This document shows, one piece after another, positions 7,888 through 15,378 of a stretch of 64,000 nucleotides of DNA; position 1 is the first letter of the stretch; the number at the start of each line of letters is the position of its first letter. Location: NCBI RefSeq assembly GCF_013280495.1, contig NZ_JABSSX010000013.1, positions 1-64,000 of the forward strand, in the 5' to 3' direction. The position numbers were made by a program, and so were the translations under genes. The notes beneath the pieces are model-generated. The model ran no database searches. It saw only the letters and a list, made by a program, of their open reading frames with translations, and was not told where the DNA came from. This DNA is from Brevibacterium permense (GTDB lineage: Bacteria; Actinomycetota; Actinomycetes; Actinomycetales; Brevibacteriaceae).

Positions 7888-8861
7888 GCGGGGACCTCCA
7901 TCAGTATTTCGGTGTGAGATGCGGTGGGTGTTGTGGGCGCGGTGGAGAGGAAGTGTTGGGCATCTATGGCTGCCGAGCACCCTGTGCCAGCCGCAGTGAT
8001 CGCTTGCCGGTACCGGCTATCGACGAGATCACCGGCGGCAAACACTCCGTCTTGGTTCGTGGCTGTCGACGGGTGGGTGACCTGGACGTATCCATCGGGG
8101 TTGAGGGCGACCTGTCCGGTCAGGAGCTCTGAGCGCGGATCATGGCCAATCGCTACAAATACCCCCGACACCGGCAGGGTCCGCTCGGCCCCGGATACGG
8201 TATCGCGCAGTCGCAGCCCCTCGACGTGGGATTGACCGATAATCTCGGAGACCTCGCTGTTCCAAGCGACCTCGATCTTCTCGTCGGCCAGGACTCGGTC
8301 GGCCATGACCTTCGAAGCGCGAAACTCTTCGCGCCGATGCACGATTGTCACTTTGGAGGCGAAACGAGTCAGAAACAACGCCTCTGCCATGGCAGAGTCA
8401 CCACCGCCGATGACAGCGATCTCTTGCTCTCGGAAGAAGAAGCCGTCGCAAGTTGCGCACCAGGACAGGCCGTGGCCGGTCAATCGATCCTCTTCGGGCA
8501 GACTGAGCTTGCGGTAGGCCGATCCTGTAGCAAGGATGACCGCGCGGGCGTGGAATGTTTCACCCAGGCCGGTTTCAACGGGCTTGACCTCCCCAGTCAG
8601 ATCGAGACGGATGGCGTCATCAAAGATGATGCGTGCACCGAACCGTTCGGCCTGCGCACGCATTGCCTCCATCAGTTCTGGGCCCTGGACTCCATCGATG
8701 AAGCCAGGGAAGTTCTCTACTTCGGTCGTGGTCATCAGTGATCCGCCAGCGGTGACGGAACCAGCGAGAACCACCGGCGACAAACCGGCCCGGGCTGCGT
8801 AAACAGCAGCGGTGTAGCCGGCAGGGCCAGACCCGACAATCACTAACTCTTGAATCGACAT
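7884..8861 (-). CDS. trxB: Thioredoxin reductase
   Basis: A 325-residue low-Mr thioredoxin reductase: FAD motif VIVGSGPAGYTAAVYAARAG, redox motif WCATCDG (Cys135/Cys138), NADPH motif IGGGDSAMAEALFL and the C-terminal FAD motif GVFAAGDLVDSRYRQAITAAG. The ATG at 8861 is preferred; the 17 extra residues of the longer frame would be translated from promoter DNA. The start lies six bases after a -10 box, so the message probably begins at the ATG (leaderless). It heads the operon that supplies electrons to TrxA for arsenate reduction. Confidence 0.95.
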   Translation of the reverse strand: MSIQELVIVGSGPAGYTAAVYAARAGLSPVVLAGSVTAGGSLMTTTEVENFPGFIDGVQGPELMEAMRAQAERFGARIIFDDAIRLDLTGEVKPVETGLGETFHARAVILATGSAYRKLSLPEEDRLTGHGLSWCATCDGFFFREQEIAVIGGGDSAMAEALFLTRFASKVTIVHRREEFRASKVMADRVLADEKIEVAWNSEVSEIIGQSHVEGLRLRDTVSGAERTLPVSGVFVAIGHDPRSELLTGQVALNPDGYVQVTHPSTATNQDGVFAAGDLVDSRYRQAITAAGTGCSAAIDAQHFLSTAPTTPTASHTEILMEVPA

Positions 8862-8866
8862 GCTTC

Positions 8867-8896
8867 TATATTGACCTATATCAATATAGAGCGCAA
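8867..8896 (-). promoter_or_regulatory. trxB-acr3 operon promoter and ArsR operator
   Basis: On the minus strand TTGCGC (8891-8896), a 17-base spacer and CAATAT (8868-8873) lie just before the trxB ATG with only six bases between -10 and start codon, which predicts a leaderless transcript. An 8-bp inverted repeat TATATTGA-N6-TCAATATA (8867-8874 and 8881-8888) covers the -10 box and part of the spacer, so an ArsR dimer would mask the promoter. Confidence 0.65.
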
Positions 8897-8995
8897 CCGC
8901 TAGGTCGTCCACTAACTCTCATACCCTTTGCCAATGCATGGCACCGGGCAGCGCTCACTCCCCGCGATCACCTGGCTCATCTTCAGCGCCAATGC

Positions 8996-9235
8996 TTACC
9001 GAGGGAGCGCCTCATGTGCGGGGACTGCTTCAGAAAATGCCGCGTGACAGGTTGAGCAACAGATCTCCCGCCCGTCCGGCAGCAGCCTCGAGGGGGCGCC
9101 GGTACCATTTCGATGAATTCGCACTTCTTCGCAGATCGTTGCGTGTTCTAGACACAGGCCGACACCGCAATGGACACACACCGCGACTGCCCTCGCCATG
9201 ATTTGCTCGCTGGCCGCATGCTCCCAGCAATTCAT
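8996..9235 (-). CDS. Small Cys/His-rich protein, DUF2180-like
   Basis: A 79-residue protein rich in Cys and His: MNCWEHA at the start, then VCVHCGVGLCLEHA and a C-terminal CCSTC. The spacing suggests a small zinc-binding fold and resembles the DUF2180 proteins of actinobacteria, whose role is unknown. The second ATG (9235) is chosen over 9241 because GGAGG at 9242-9246 is six bases from it and abuts the first ATG. It reads in the same direction as trxB, ending 134 bp upstream of it, and has a TCRATRTAGAGC-like repeat in its upstream region, so it may belong to the arsenic regulon. Confidence 0.65.
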   Translation of the reverse strand: MNCWEHAASEQIMARAVAVCVHCGVGLCLEHATICEEVRIHRNGTGAPSRLLPDGREICCSTCHAAFSEAVPAHEALPR

Positions 9236-9554
9236 AGTCATCCTCCCTGATTTGAGAACTATCGATATAGAGCCTAATTAGCGTATCGATAACCGTCAAT
9301 GTAGAGCGCTGATGCGATTGAGCCACCCGGCTCGCTAGTGCCGCGGAGGCAGCCGCTCGCACAATTGCATTCTCGTCGGTGGCACTGTGGGAAGTTTGAG
9401 ATCTCAGCCCAATCGGCTCGGGTTTGAGACCCCGCATCCGGCAAGGTTACTGCCAGAATGTGAGCGGAACGCGGTAGCTGCCTGAAGCTGGCCCTAGGGA
9501 AGTGCATGCAGTCGACATCTGAAAAGCGTGCAGCCGCCTTTTGAATCTGACAAC
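9236..9554. other. Intergenic, repeated TCRATRTAGAGC motif, otherwise unassigned
   Basis: Upstream of the DUF2180-like gene the words TCGATATAGAGC (about 9263) and TCAATGTAGAGC (about 9291) repeat the right arm of the trxB operator (TCAATATAGAGC, 8881). The ATCGAT word also occurs twice about 24 bases apart. These look like ArsR-type binding sites. From about 9310 to 9554 I see no gene and no recognisable element. Confidence 0.4.
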
Positions 9555-9582
9555 GGGACGGGCGGATCGCGCCGCCCGTCCC
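9555..9582. terminator. Perfect 11-bp hairpin
   Basis: GGGACGGGCGG at 9555-9565 pairs perfectly with CCGCCCGTCCC at 9572-9582 around a six-base loop. There is no T-run on either side, which is common for actinobacterial terminators. It may belong to the IS-end-like stretch that follows. Confidence 0.5.
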
Positions 9583-9648
9583 TGTGCCGAAATGTGTGTC
9601 CCGATTGATCTGTGCCGAATTCCCGTCTGCGGTCCCATTTTCGGGACA
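9583..9648. repeat. IS-end-like stretch with repeated TGTGCCGAA word
   Basis: TGTGCCGAA occurs at 9583 and again about 28 bases later, and the stretch ends in TTTTCGGGACA, which read from the other side begins TGTCCCGAAAATGGG. Multiple short repeats near a TG...CA end are typical of IS21-type termini. No transposase is present, so this would be a remnant; the family call is tentative. Confidence 0.3.
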
Positions 9649-9663
9649 TGAGGCGTAGAGTGG

Positions 9664-9687
9664 TCACGACCAGCCGCCGTCGACGGT
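9664..9687 (-). pseudogene. Last eight codons of a short-chain dehydrogenase
   Basis: Read on the minus strand, the bases immediately outside the transposon left end encode Thr-Val-Asp-Gly-Gly-Trp-Ser-stop. This is the characteristic C terminus of short-chain dehydrogenase/reductases, where (T/V)VDGGW(S/T) closes the protein. The rest of the gene is not in the window. The transposon border thus cuts an SDR gene on this side, whereas the other border cuts a permease gene. Confidence 0.55.
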
Positions 9688-9721
9688 TGTGAGTCGCAGC
9701 GGTAAGTGGCGTGGTTCTCGC
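9688..9721 (+). repeat. Transposon left terminal inverted repeat
   Basis: It begins TGTGAGTCGCAGCGGTAA and continues for 34 bases. It matches the reverse complement of 13932-13965 at 30 of 34 positions, with the first 18 identical. Confidence 0.9.
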
Positions 9722-9797
9722 GTCGGTAATTGTCGGCTACGTCGTTTGCGCTTTAGTGGCGAACCAGTTACATCCGTGTGAGCGGGTGACGGGGCCC

Positions 9798-10391
9798 TCA
9801 GAGTCCGAATGCTCCGCCGCTGATCAGGATGAAGATACCGAGGCCGATGAGGACAATGGGGAACAGGATGTGTTCCCAGCGTTCAAGGACTTCGGCGATC
9901 GGTGGGCGGGTGGCGACGAACTTGGCCAGCATTACCAGCACCGCGACCAGCGCGAGGAACACGATGCAGTAGGCCACCACCCCGGCCGGGCCCACGTTGA
10001 GGAAGACCGGGACGTAGACGCCGATGTTGTCTCCGCCGTTGGCGAACGTGACCCCGGCCACAGTCCAGACTGCGACGTTCTTGCCTTCGATCTCGGCGTC
10101 ATCGTCATCGCCTCCGCACCAGGCCTGCCAGGCAGCCCACAGCCCCAGCCCCAGGGGGATGAGGCCGAAGTACGGGATGACCGCTGGAGGCAGGAATACT
10201 CCGGCCCCCAAGGAGACGAGCACGGCCGCACCCAGGATGCCCACGAACCCCAGGTACTGGCCGGCAAGAATTCGTGCGGTGGTTCCGCGCTGCCCGGCGC
10301 CGCGGGCGAAGAACAGGGAGAGCACGATGATGTCGTCAATATTCGTGGCGATGAACAGGCCGATCGCCTGTAGGGCCGAGGTCAGGATCAC
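9798..10391 (-). CDS. cadD: CadD-family cadmium resistance transporter
   Basis: A 197-residue membrane protein with five or six hydrophobic helices. It has the CadD features ATNIDDIIVLSLFFARG in the first helix and FANGGDNIGVYVPVF in the middle; the paired Asp residues in these NxDD/GGDN motifs define the family. CadD proteins confer Cd(II) resistance in staphylococci and actinobacteria. The GTG at 10391 is chosen because it overlaps the cmtR stop as GTGA; a longer frame starts at 10415 inside cmtR. It is cargo of the transposon, with cmtR as its regulator, and ends 76 bp from the left inverted repeat. Confidence 0.92.
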   Translation of the reverse strand: MILTSALQAIGLFIATNIDDIIVLSLFFARGAGQRGTTARILAGQYLGFVGILGAAVLVSLGAGVFLPPAVIPYFGLIPLGLGLWAAWQAWCGGDDDDAEIEGKNVAVWTVAGVTFANGGDNIGVYVPVFLNVGPAGVVAYCIVFLALVAVLVMLAKFVATRPPIAEVLERWEHILFPIVLIGLGIFILISGGAFGL

Positions 10392-10747
10392 GTGCCCACC
10401 TTTGCTATACCGCATCCGGGAACCGAGCAGGCGGGATCAATGCACGGGGCGTTCTCGTCCACCGCGAGAGTGACGTCGACCAGTGCGGTGAGCGCCCGCG
10501 CCAGGTGCGGATCGGCGATCTTATAGCGCGTCTTGCGCCCCTCGGGCTCGGCGACCACGATGCCGCAGTCGCGCAAGCATGCCAAATGGTTGGATACGTT
10601 CGAGCGGGTCAGCTCCAGATCGCTGGCTAATTCTGCCGGGTAGGCCGGTCGATCTAGCAGCGTCAGGATAAGTCGTGACCTGGTTGGGTCGGCCATCGCC
10701 CGGCCCAACCGGTTCATCACGTCTAAGCGAGAAGTAATAGTCAGCAC
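10388..10747 (-). CDS. cmtR: CmtR-like Cd(II)/Pb(II)-sensing repressor
   Basis: A 119-residue ArsR/SmtB-family protein closely resembling mycobacterial CmtR. It shares the start RLGRAMADPTRSRLILTLLD, the HTH ELTRSNVSNHLACLRDCG, and the Cys pair in LACLRDCG that supplies two of the CmtR cadmium ligands. C-terminal cysteines (PCIDPACSVPGCG) can supply the third; there are three here, more than in CmtR. The GTG start lies seven bases after a TATAGT -10 box, so the mRNA is probably leaderless. It is co-transcribed with cadD through a 4-bp overlap. Confidence 0.93.
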   Translation of the reverse strand: MLTITSRLDVMNRLGRAMADPTRSRLILTLLDRPAYPAELASDLELTRSNVSNHLACLRDCGIVVAEPEGRKTRYKIADPHLARALTALVDVTLAVDENAPCIDPACSVPGCGIAKVGT

Positions 10748-10754
10748 TTAGTGA

Positions 10755-10784
10755 ACTATACAGTGGTGGCTGAACCACCGTCAA
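10755..10784 (-). promoter_or_regulatory. cmtR-cadD promoter
   Basis: On the minus strand TTGACG (10779-10784), an 18-base spacer and TATAGT (10755-10760) precede the GTG start by seven bases. The spacer holds a GGTGG-N5-CCACC inverted repeat, and CACT/AGTG arms flank the -10 box; either could be the CmtR operator. Confidence 0.7.
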
Positions 10785-10945
10785 TCCTTGCCCACTTTCC
10801 GGTCGTCCCAGTTCCTTGGTAGTGGGACACCGAAGACGAGCAACCTCATCGATCGGGCCAGAACCTGATTTTCCATCCCATAAGTAAGGCCCAGAACAAC
10901 GTCCCATACATTCCGTACAGACACGAAGATTGGTACGCTGGGCGC
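10785..10945. other. Intergenic region, probable res site
   Basis: The space between divergent cmtR and the resolvase is where Tn552-type elements hold res. A CGTAC-N14-GTACG inverted repeat spans 10914-10937, ending eight bases before the resolvase ATG, and could be a resolvase subsite overlapping the promoter. Other subsites are not obvious by eye. Confidence 0.4.
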
Positions 10946-11572
10946 ATGGAATTGGGGTACGCGCGGGTTTCGACGGTCAAACAAGACTTGGATCGACAGA
11001 TCGATGCTCTGACCCAGACCGGAATCGCGGCCGAACGGATCTATGTGGACAAAAAGTCCGGGTCCACGGTCGACCGCCCCGGGCTGCGTGCAGTCATGGA
11101 ATATGCCCGCGACGGTGACGTCATCGTCGTCCACACTCTCGATCGGCTTGGGCGAACGGTGCGCGATACTCTGAACCTGATTCATGACCTCTCCGAACGC
11201 AACATCGGTGTGCGCAACCTCGCCGACCCGATCAGAGTGGACTCGTCGAACCCGGATGATCCGATGGCGCAGCTATCGGTCGTGCTACTGGCGTTGTTCG
11301 GACAGATGGAACGCACATACACCCTGGAGCGTGCCGCCCACGCTCGAGCGGTAGCGACCGCGAAGGGCCGACGCATCGGACGGCCATCAGTGGTGGATCC
11401 GGACAAACTGGCCTACGCCGAGCACCTGCGCACGACCGGACACACTATCGCCGAGATCGTGGCCAAAACCGGGATTACCCGTACCAGCCTGTATCGGCAC
11501 CTGCCACCGCGTCCTCCCGAAGCGGTGACAGTCGCGCCGGAGACTGCCGCCGATCCCGGTCCCGAGACCTAA
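10946..11572 (+). CDS. Serine recombinase (resolvase) of the transposon
   Basis: A 208-residue resolvase/invertase. The N-terminal catalytic domain starts MELGYARVSTVKQDLDRQ with the nucleophile Ser9, followed by the conserved HTLDRLGRTVRDTLNLI segment and LLALFGQMERTYTLERA helix E. The C-terminal part GRRIGRPSVVDPDKLAYAEH to TGITRTSLYRHL is the DNA-binding HTH. It would resolve cointegrates at res in the adjacent intergenic space and by analogy also repress its own promoter. It ends 10 bp before the transposase GTG. Confidence 0.93.
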   Translation: MELGYARVSTVKQDLDRQIDALTQTGIAAERIYVDKKSGSTVDRPGLRAVMEYARDGDVIVVHTLDRLGRTVRDTLNLIHDLSERNIGVRNLADPIRVDSSNPDDPMAQLSVVLLALFGQMERTYTLERAAHARAVATAKGRRIGRPSVVDPDKLAYAEHLRTTGHTIAEIVAKTGITRTSLYRHLPPRPPEAVTVAPETAADPGPET

Positions 11573-11582
11573 TCCTGGACCG

Positions 11583-13034
11583 GTGATCGTCATGGCGCAG
11601 AGGACCCCAGAGGAGAGGCTGGCTCTGCTGCGCCAGCACGATGACGGTGTCCCTTGGACACGGATCGCGGCCGAATCAGGAGTACCGGTGCGAACGTTGT
11701 CACGCTGGGCCGCGAAGTATGGTGCTTTCCCGACGTCCAATGGCCTGCAGCGCCTCCGGCGAGCTGACAACGGCACGAGGCGAATACTGCCCGAGATTGT
11801 GGAGATGATCGAAGCTCTGGCGCTTCGTTGCCCCGAGCCCTCAGTCGCGTTTGTTCATCGCCGAGTCAGCGGCATAGCTGCCGATCGGGGACTGCCCGCG
11901 CCAAGCTACTCCAGCGTCCGGGGGATCATTGGTGCCATCGACCCGGGCCTGCGCACACTCGCCCAGCACGGCGATGCCGCCTACCGGGACCAGTTCGAAT
12001 TGGTTTTCCGCCGCACCACATTGAACCCGAACGAACAGTGGCAAGCCGACCACACGCTCTTAGACGTTGCAGTACTCGACCAAGCTGGCGTGCCGGTTCG
12101 GCCGTGGTTGACGGTGCTGCTGGATGACTACTCCCGCGCAGTCGCCGGCTACACCCTCTTCCTGGGTGCCCCATCAGCCGAACAGACAGCGCTGGCACTA
12201 CACCAAGCGGTCAATCAGAAGACGAATCCTGCCTGGCCGGTCTGCGGCCTGCCAGATGTGCTCTATTCCGATCACGGCTCGGACTTCACCTCCGTCCGCC
12301 TCGAACGGGTTTGCCTGGACACGCAGATACAGCTCATCCACTCACGCATCGGCGTTCCGCAGGGGCGAGGGAAGATCGAGCGGTTCTATGGCTCCATCAC
12401 CACCGAGCTCTTGCCGCACCTACCCGGGTATATCCCGCACGGAACGAACGGAGAACCTCTCACGGACCCGGCGCTCAGTCTTGAGCAACTCGACGCGATC
12501 CTGGAAAGATTCATTGTCACCGAATACAACCAGCGCCCACACTCCGAAACCCACCAAGCCCCCGTCCACCGCTGGGCAGCTTCCGGCTTCATACCGCGAG
12601 CCCCAGTACGGCCGGAGGATTTGGACCTACTTCTGCTGACTGCGGCGACTACAAGGAAGGTCCAACGCGACGGGATTCAGTTCTCCTCCACCCGGTATGT
12701 GTCCCCGGTGCTGGCCGCCTACGTCGGTGAACAGGTAACTATCCGGTTCGACCCGCGCGATGTCGGCGAGATCCGCGTCTATTTCAATGATGATTACCTC
12801 TGCCGCGCGATCGCTCCCGAGCTCGCCGCCGAGTCCGTCTCGCTACGAGAGCTGCAGGTTGCCCGGTCACAACGTCGCCGTGACCTCAAGCGACAGCTGC
12901 GCCACCGCCGCAGCCTCGCCGACGCGCTGCCGATTGACAACCGTTATGTCCCGCCTGAACCAACCGAAGCGGAACCGGTCGGCGTCGACGAAGTCCCACC
13001 ACGACACGGATTGCGTCTCTATGCCACCGACTGA
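11583..13034 (+). CDS. DDE transposase, TniA/Tn552 p480 type
   Basis: A 483-residue transposase. An N-terminal HTH (residues about 5-40, WTRIAAESGVPVRTLSRWAA) precedes an rve core with the catalytic triad Asp156 (QWQADHTLLD), Asp230 (LYSDHGSDF) and Glu266 (GRGKIERFYG); exactly 35 residues separate the second Asp and the Glu. A Mu-type C-terminal beta domain (residues about 335-420) follows. The start is GTG 11583 or ATG 11592; neither has a strong ribosome site, consistent with coupling to the resolvase. The gene overlaps the ATPase start by 14 bp. Confidence 0.94.
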   Translation: MIVMAQRTPEERLALLRQHDDGVPWTRIAAESGVPVRTLSRWAAKYGAFPTSNGLQRLRRADNGTRRILPEIVEMIEALALRCPEPSVAFVHRRVSGIAADRGLPAPSYSSVRGIIGAIDPGLRTLAQHGDAAYRDQFELVFRRTTLNPNEQWQADHTLLDVAVLDQAGVPVRPWLTVLLDDYSRAVAGYTLFLGAPSAEQTALALHQAVNQKTNPAWPVCGLPDVLYSDHGSDFTSVRLERVCLDTQIQLIHSRIGVPQGRGKIERFYGSITTELLPHLPGYIPHGTNGEPLTDPALSLEQLDAILERFIVTEYNQRPHSETHQAPVHRWAASGFIPRAPVRPEDLDLLLLTAATTRKVQRDGIQFSSTRYVSPVLAAYVGEQVTIRFDPRDVGEIRVYFNDDYLCRAIAPELAAESVSLRELQVARSQRRRDLKRQLRHRRSLADALPIDNRYVPPEPTEAEPVGVDEVPPRHGLRLYATD

Positions 13035-13926
13035 CCCGAAACACAGTCTCCTCAGCAAGGACGATGATGGAAGCCGATTTCTTTTCGGCGATTTCGGGGA
13101 GATCAATTCCAGCGCCCCGCCACGGCCCGATTTGCCACCGTTCCAGACGACTCATGAGCATCGCCGCTTCGCAGAGTTCGCTGACGCGGTGCGCACTCAT
13201 CGCTATATTGGCCTGTGCTGGGGGCCACCGGGGGTCGGCAAGACACTCTCCGCCCGGCACTATTCCGGAGTCGATGACTGGGAACAATGGGAATCCTTTT
13301 TCTCCGACACCCTCGGCCCTGTGCCGGAACGTGTTCTCGAGGCCCGCACTGTGTTTTTCACTCCCACGGTCGTGGCCACCCCGAAACAAATAGACCAGGG
13401 CCTGCCCCGAGCATGTCAACGCATCTCCTACGCCGTCGATTTCGCCGAGCACGGCATCGTCGACCCCTACGTCCATACCGAGTCCCGTTCCAGCGGACGC
13501 ACCGAGCTGCTCATCATTGACGAAGCCGACCGTCTTAAGGCCACCGGCTTTGAGCAAGTCCGTGACTACTTCGACCATCACCATATGGGCGTCATCCTCA
13601 TTGGTATGCCGGGCATCGAGAAACGCCTCGCCCGCTACCCGCAGCTCTACAGCCGTATCGGCTTCGCTCACGAGTACCGCCAGTTGAGCGCGGACGAACT
13701 CACCGCAGTCCTGGCCAGACGACTTCCAGCTGAGGGCGAGGCAACCGATGGTGGCGTCGCCCACGCAACCGCGATCGCGACTATCGTCCGGATCACCGCA
13801 GGCAACTTCCGCCTCGTCGACCGTTTACTCACCCAGATCGAGCGCGTGCAGACCGTGAACGACCTCAACGAGTTGACGCCCGAGGTTGTCGAGGCAGCTC
13901 GGCAGGCTCTCCTCATCGGTCACTAA
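13021..13926 (+). CDS. AAA ATPase transposition protein, TniB/Tn552 p271 type
   Basis: A 301-residue P-loop ATPase with Walker A GPPGVGKT at residues 68-75, Walker B ELLIIDEAD, and a late arginine-containing sensor region (LYSRIGFAHEY). TniB/MuB-like proteins choose the target DNA and activate the transposase. ATG 13021 is inside the transposase gene in another frame and is the first start that yields only TniB-like sequence. Its stop overlaps the stop of the oppositely oriented permease frame by 4 bp, just inside the right inverted repeat. Confidence 0.93.
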   Translation: MPPTDPKHSLLSKDDDGSRFLFGDFGEINSSAPPRPDLPPFQTTHEHRRFAEFADAVRTHRYIGLCWGPPGVGKTLSARHYSGVDDWEQWESFFSDTLGPVPERVLEARTVFFTPTVVATPKQIDQGLPRACQRISYAVDFAEHGIVDPYVHTESRSSGRTELLIIDEADRLKATGFEQVRDYFDHHHMGVILIGMPGIEKRLARYPQLYSRIGFAHEYRQLSADELTAVLARRLPAEGEATDGGVAHATAIATIVRITAGNFRLVDRLLTQIERVQTVNDLNELTPEVVEAARQALLIGH

Positions 13927-15278
13927 ACGCTGTGAAAACCATGCCATTTACCGCTGCGACTCACAGCGATGAGCAGAGCGGCGCCGATGACCGGAATGAC
14001 GCCGTGGTTGAACCAGTTGGGAGTCTCGCTGCCCTGCTTCTTCACGAGGAAGTATCCGACCACCGAAGCCTGAAGGAAGATGAACGCCGTCAGCGCCCCG
14101 ACGTTGACGATCGAGGTCAGCTGGTCGAGACCGTCGGCACGGGTCGCCGCCCACCCGGCCACGATGACATTGCCGCCGGCGGCCACGAGGATTCCCTTCC
14201 ACGGCACACCGGTCTTCGGGGCCACCTCGGCGAGGAATTTCGGCACCTGACGGGACCGTCCCATGTCCATGAGGATGCGGGAGCCGGCGGCCTGACCGAT
14301 CATCGCGGAGAACGCCGCGCCCACGGCCTTGGCCAAGGCGAGCAGCCAGTGCAGCCACGGGCCGAGAGTCGAATCGACGGCGTCGTAGTAGGCGGCACCC
14401 TCAAGTGAGGGGTCGGCCTGCAGGTCCGCCGGAGTCAGCGGTGAGAGCAGACTGCCCACCCAGGTCTGCGCGACGAAGAAGACACCTGCGAGCACGAGAC
14501 AGATGAGCGTGGCACGGCCGACGATCCGCGGCCCGCCCTTGGCCTCCTCGGAGAATGTCGCGAGCGAGTCGAAGCCGAGATACGACAGGACGGCCACGGA
14601 CACGGCAGCGAGCACCGCGGTCACGGAGAACGCATCCACTCCGGTCAGCGGGGTCAGCCATCCCCGCGTCGGGCCGTGCTGGACGAGGTAGGCGATGCCG
14701 AGGACGAGGACCAGAGCAAGGACGGCCACCTCGGCGAGGACGACCCCGGTGATCACGCGGGAGGCGACCTTGACCCCGGCGAGATTGAGCCCGGTGGTGA
14801 GGATGACGGCGACCGCCACGAACACCCAGACGGGCAGTGCGGGGAAGATCGAGTTCAGGGCGATCCCGGTGAACAGATAGGCGACCGACGGGATGAAGAG
14901 ATAGTCGAGGAGGATCATCCAGCCGGCGACGAAGCCGGCCGGTTTTCCGATTCCCGCCGAGGCGTAGGCGAACACCGTGCCTGCGCGGGGGACCTCCCGT
15001 GACATGCGCATATAGCTGACTGCGGTGAAGGCCATGACGATCGTCGCGACGATGTAGACGAGTGCCACGGCCCCGCCCGAGCGGGCATCGAGGGTGCCGA
15101 ACACGCCGACTGCGGCCGCGGGACCGATGAAGACGAGTCCGAAGAAGACGAGCTCGCTCAGACCGATCGTGCGTTTGAGCGTCCCACCTCGCGCCGAGGC
15201 GGCCGTGCCCTCGGGTGCGGAAGTCTGAGATTCGCTGTCGGACCGGTTGGACCGATCGTCGGAGGTCATATCGTCCAT
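13923..15278 (-). pseudogene. APC-family amino acid permease, 3' end replaced by transposon
   Basis: The frame reads as an APC superfamily permease (FFGLVFIGPAAAVGVFGTL, REVPRAGTVFAYASAGIGKPAGF, SYLGFDSLATFSEEAKGG) with about twelve predicted helices. The final native helix runs VIPVIGAALLIA and then the frame passes into the transposon repeat, ending VSRSGKWHGFHSV-stop. The residues from VSR onward are encoded by transposon DNA. Perhaps 15-30 native C-terminal residues are missing; the protein could still be partly functional. The start at 15278 is chosen over a TTG at 15311. Substrate unknown; the catabolic genes beyond 16.7 kb suggest an amino-acid-like compound. Confidence 0.8.
13932..13965 (-). 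repeat. Transposon right terminal inverted repeat
   Basis: The reverse complement starts TGTGAGTCGCAGCGGTAA at 13965. It differs from the left repeat at four positions (19, 24, 30, 33). It also encodes the last readable residues of the truncated permease. Confidence 0.9.
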
Positions 15279-15378
15279 CGTGGTGCCCGTCTTTCGAAGT
15301 ATGTGCTTCAACTCTACGCGCAGGTCATGGCGTGGTTTCGAGTCCCCGATAGGATCGGGGGAGAGGAAGGAGGCCCGG

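Larger units (their letters stand above)
9688..13965. mobile_element. Tn552/Tn5053-type transposon carrying cmtR-cadD
   Basis: A 4278-bp unit bounded by 34-bp terminal inverted repeats. It contains, left to right, cadmium genes cadD and cmtR (minus), a serine resolvase (plus), a DDE transposase and an AAA ATPase (plus). The transposase length (about 483 residues), ATPase partner and linked resolvase match the Tn552 plan (p480, p271, BinL); Tn402/Tn5053 relatives also carry tniQ, which is absent here. The 5 bases outside each end differ (ACGGT on the left, GCGAT on the right), so there is no target duplication. Flanking coding remnants also belong to different genes, so one flank has been replaced or deleted after insertion. 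Confidence 0.88.

Noticed and set aside
9447..9638. 63-codon minus-strand frame between the arsenic island and the transposon
   Set aside because: No ribosome site, no recognisable protein pattern, and it crosses the hairpin and IS-end-like repeat.
12760..13020. N-terminal extension of the transposon ATPase
   Set aside because: These codons overlap the transposase gene in another frame and give Ser/Arg-rich sequence without ATPase similarity.
9688..13965. Full Tn5053/Tn402 element with tniQ or a Tn7/CRISPR-associated transposon
   Set aside because: No TniQ, TnsA or Cas-like gene lies between the inverted repeats, and the resolvase order fits Tn552 better.
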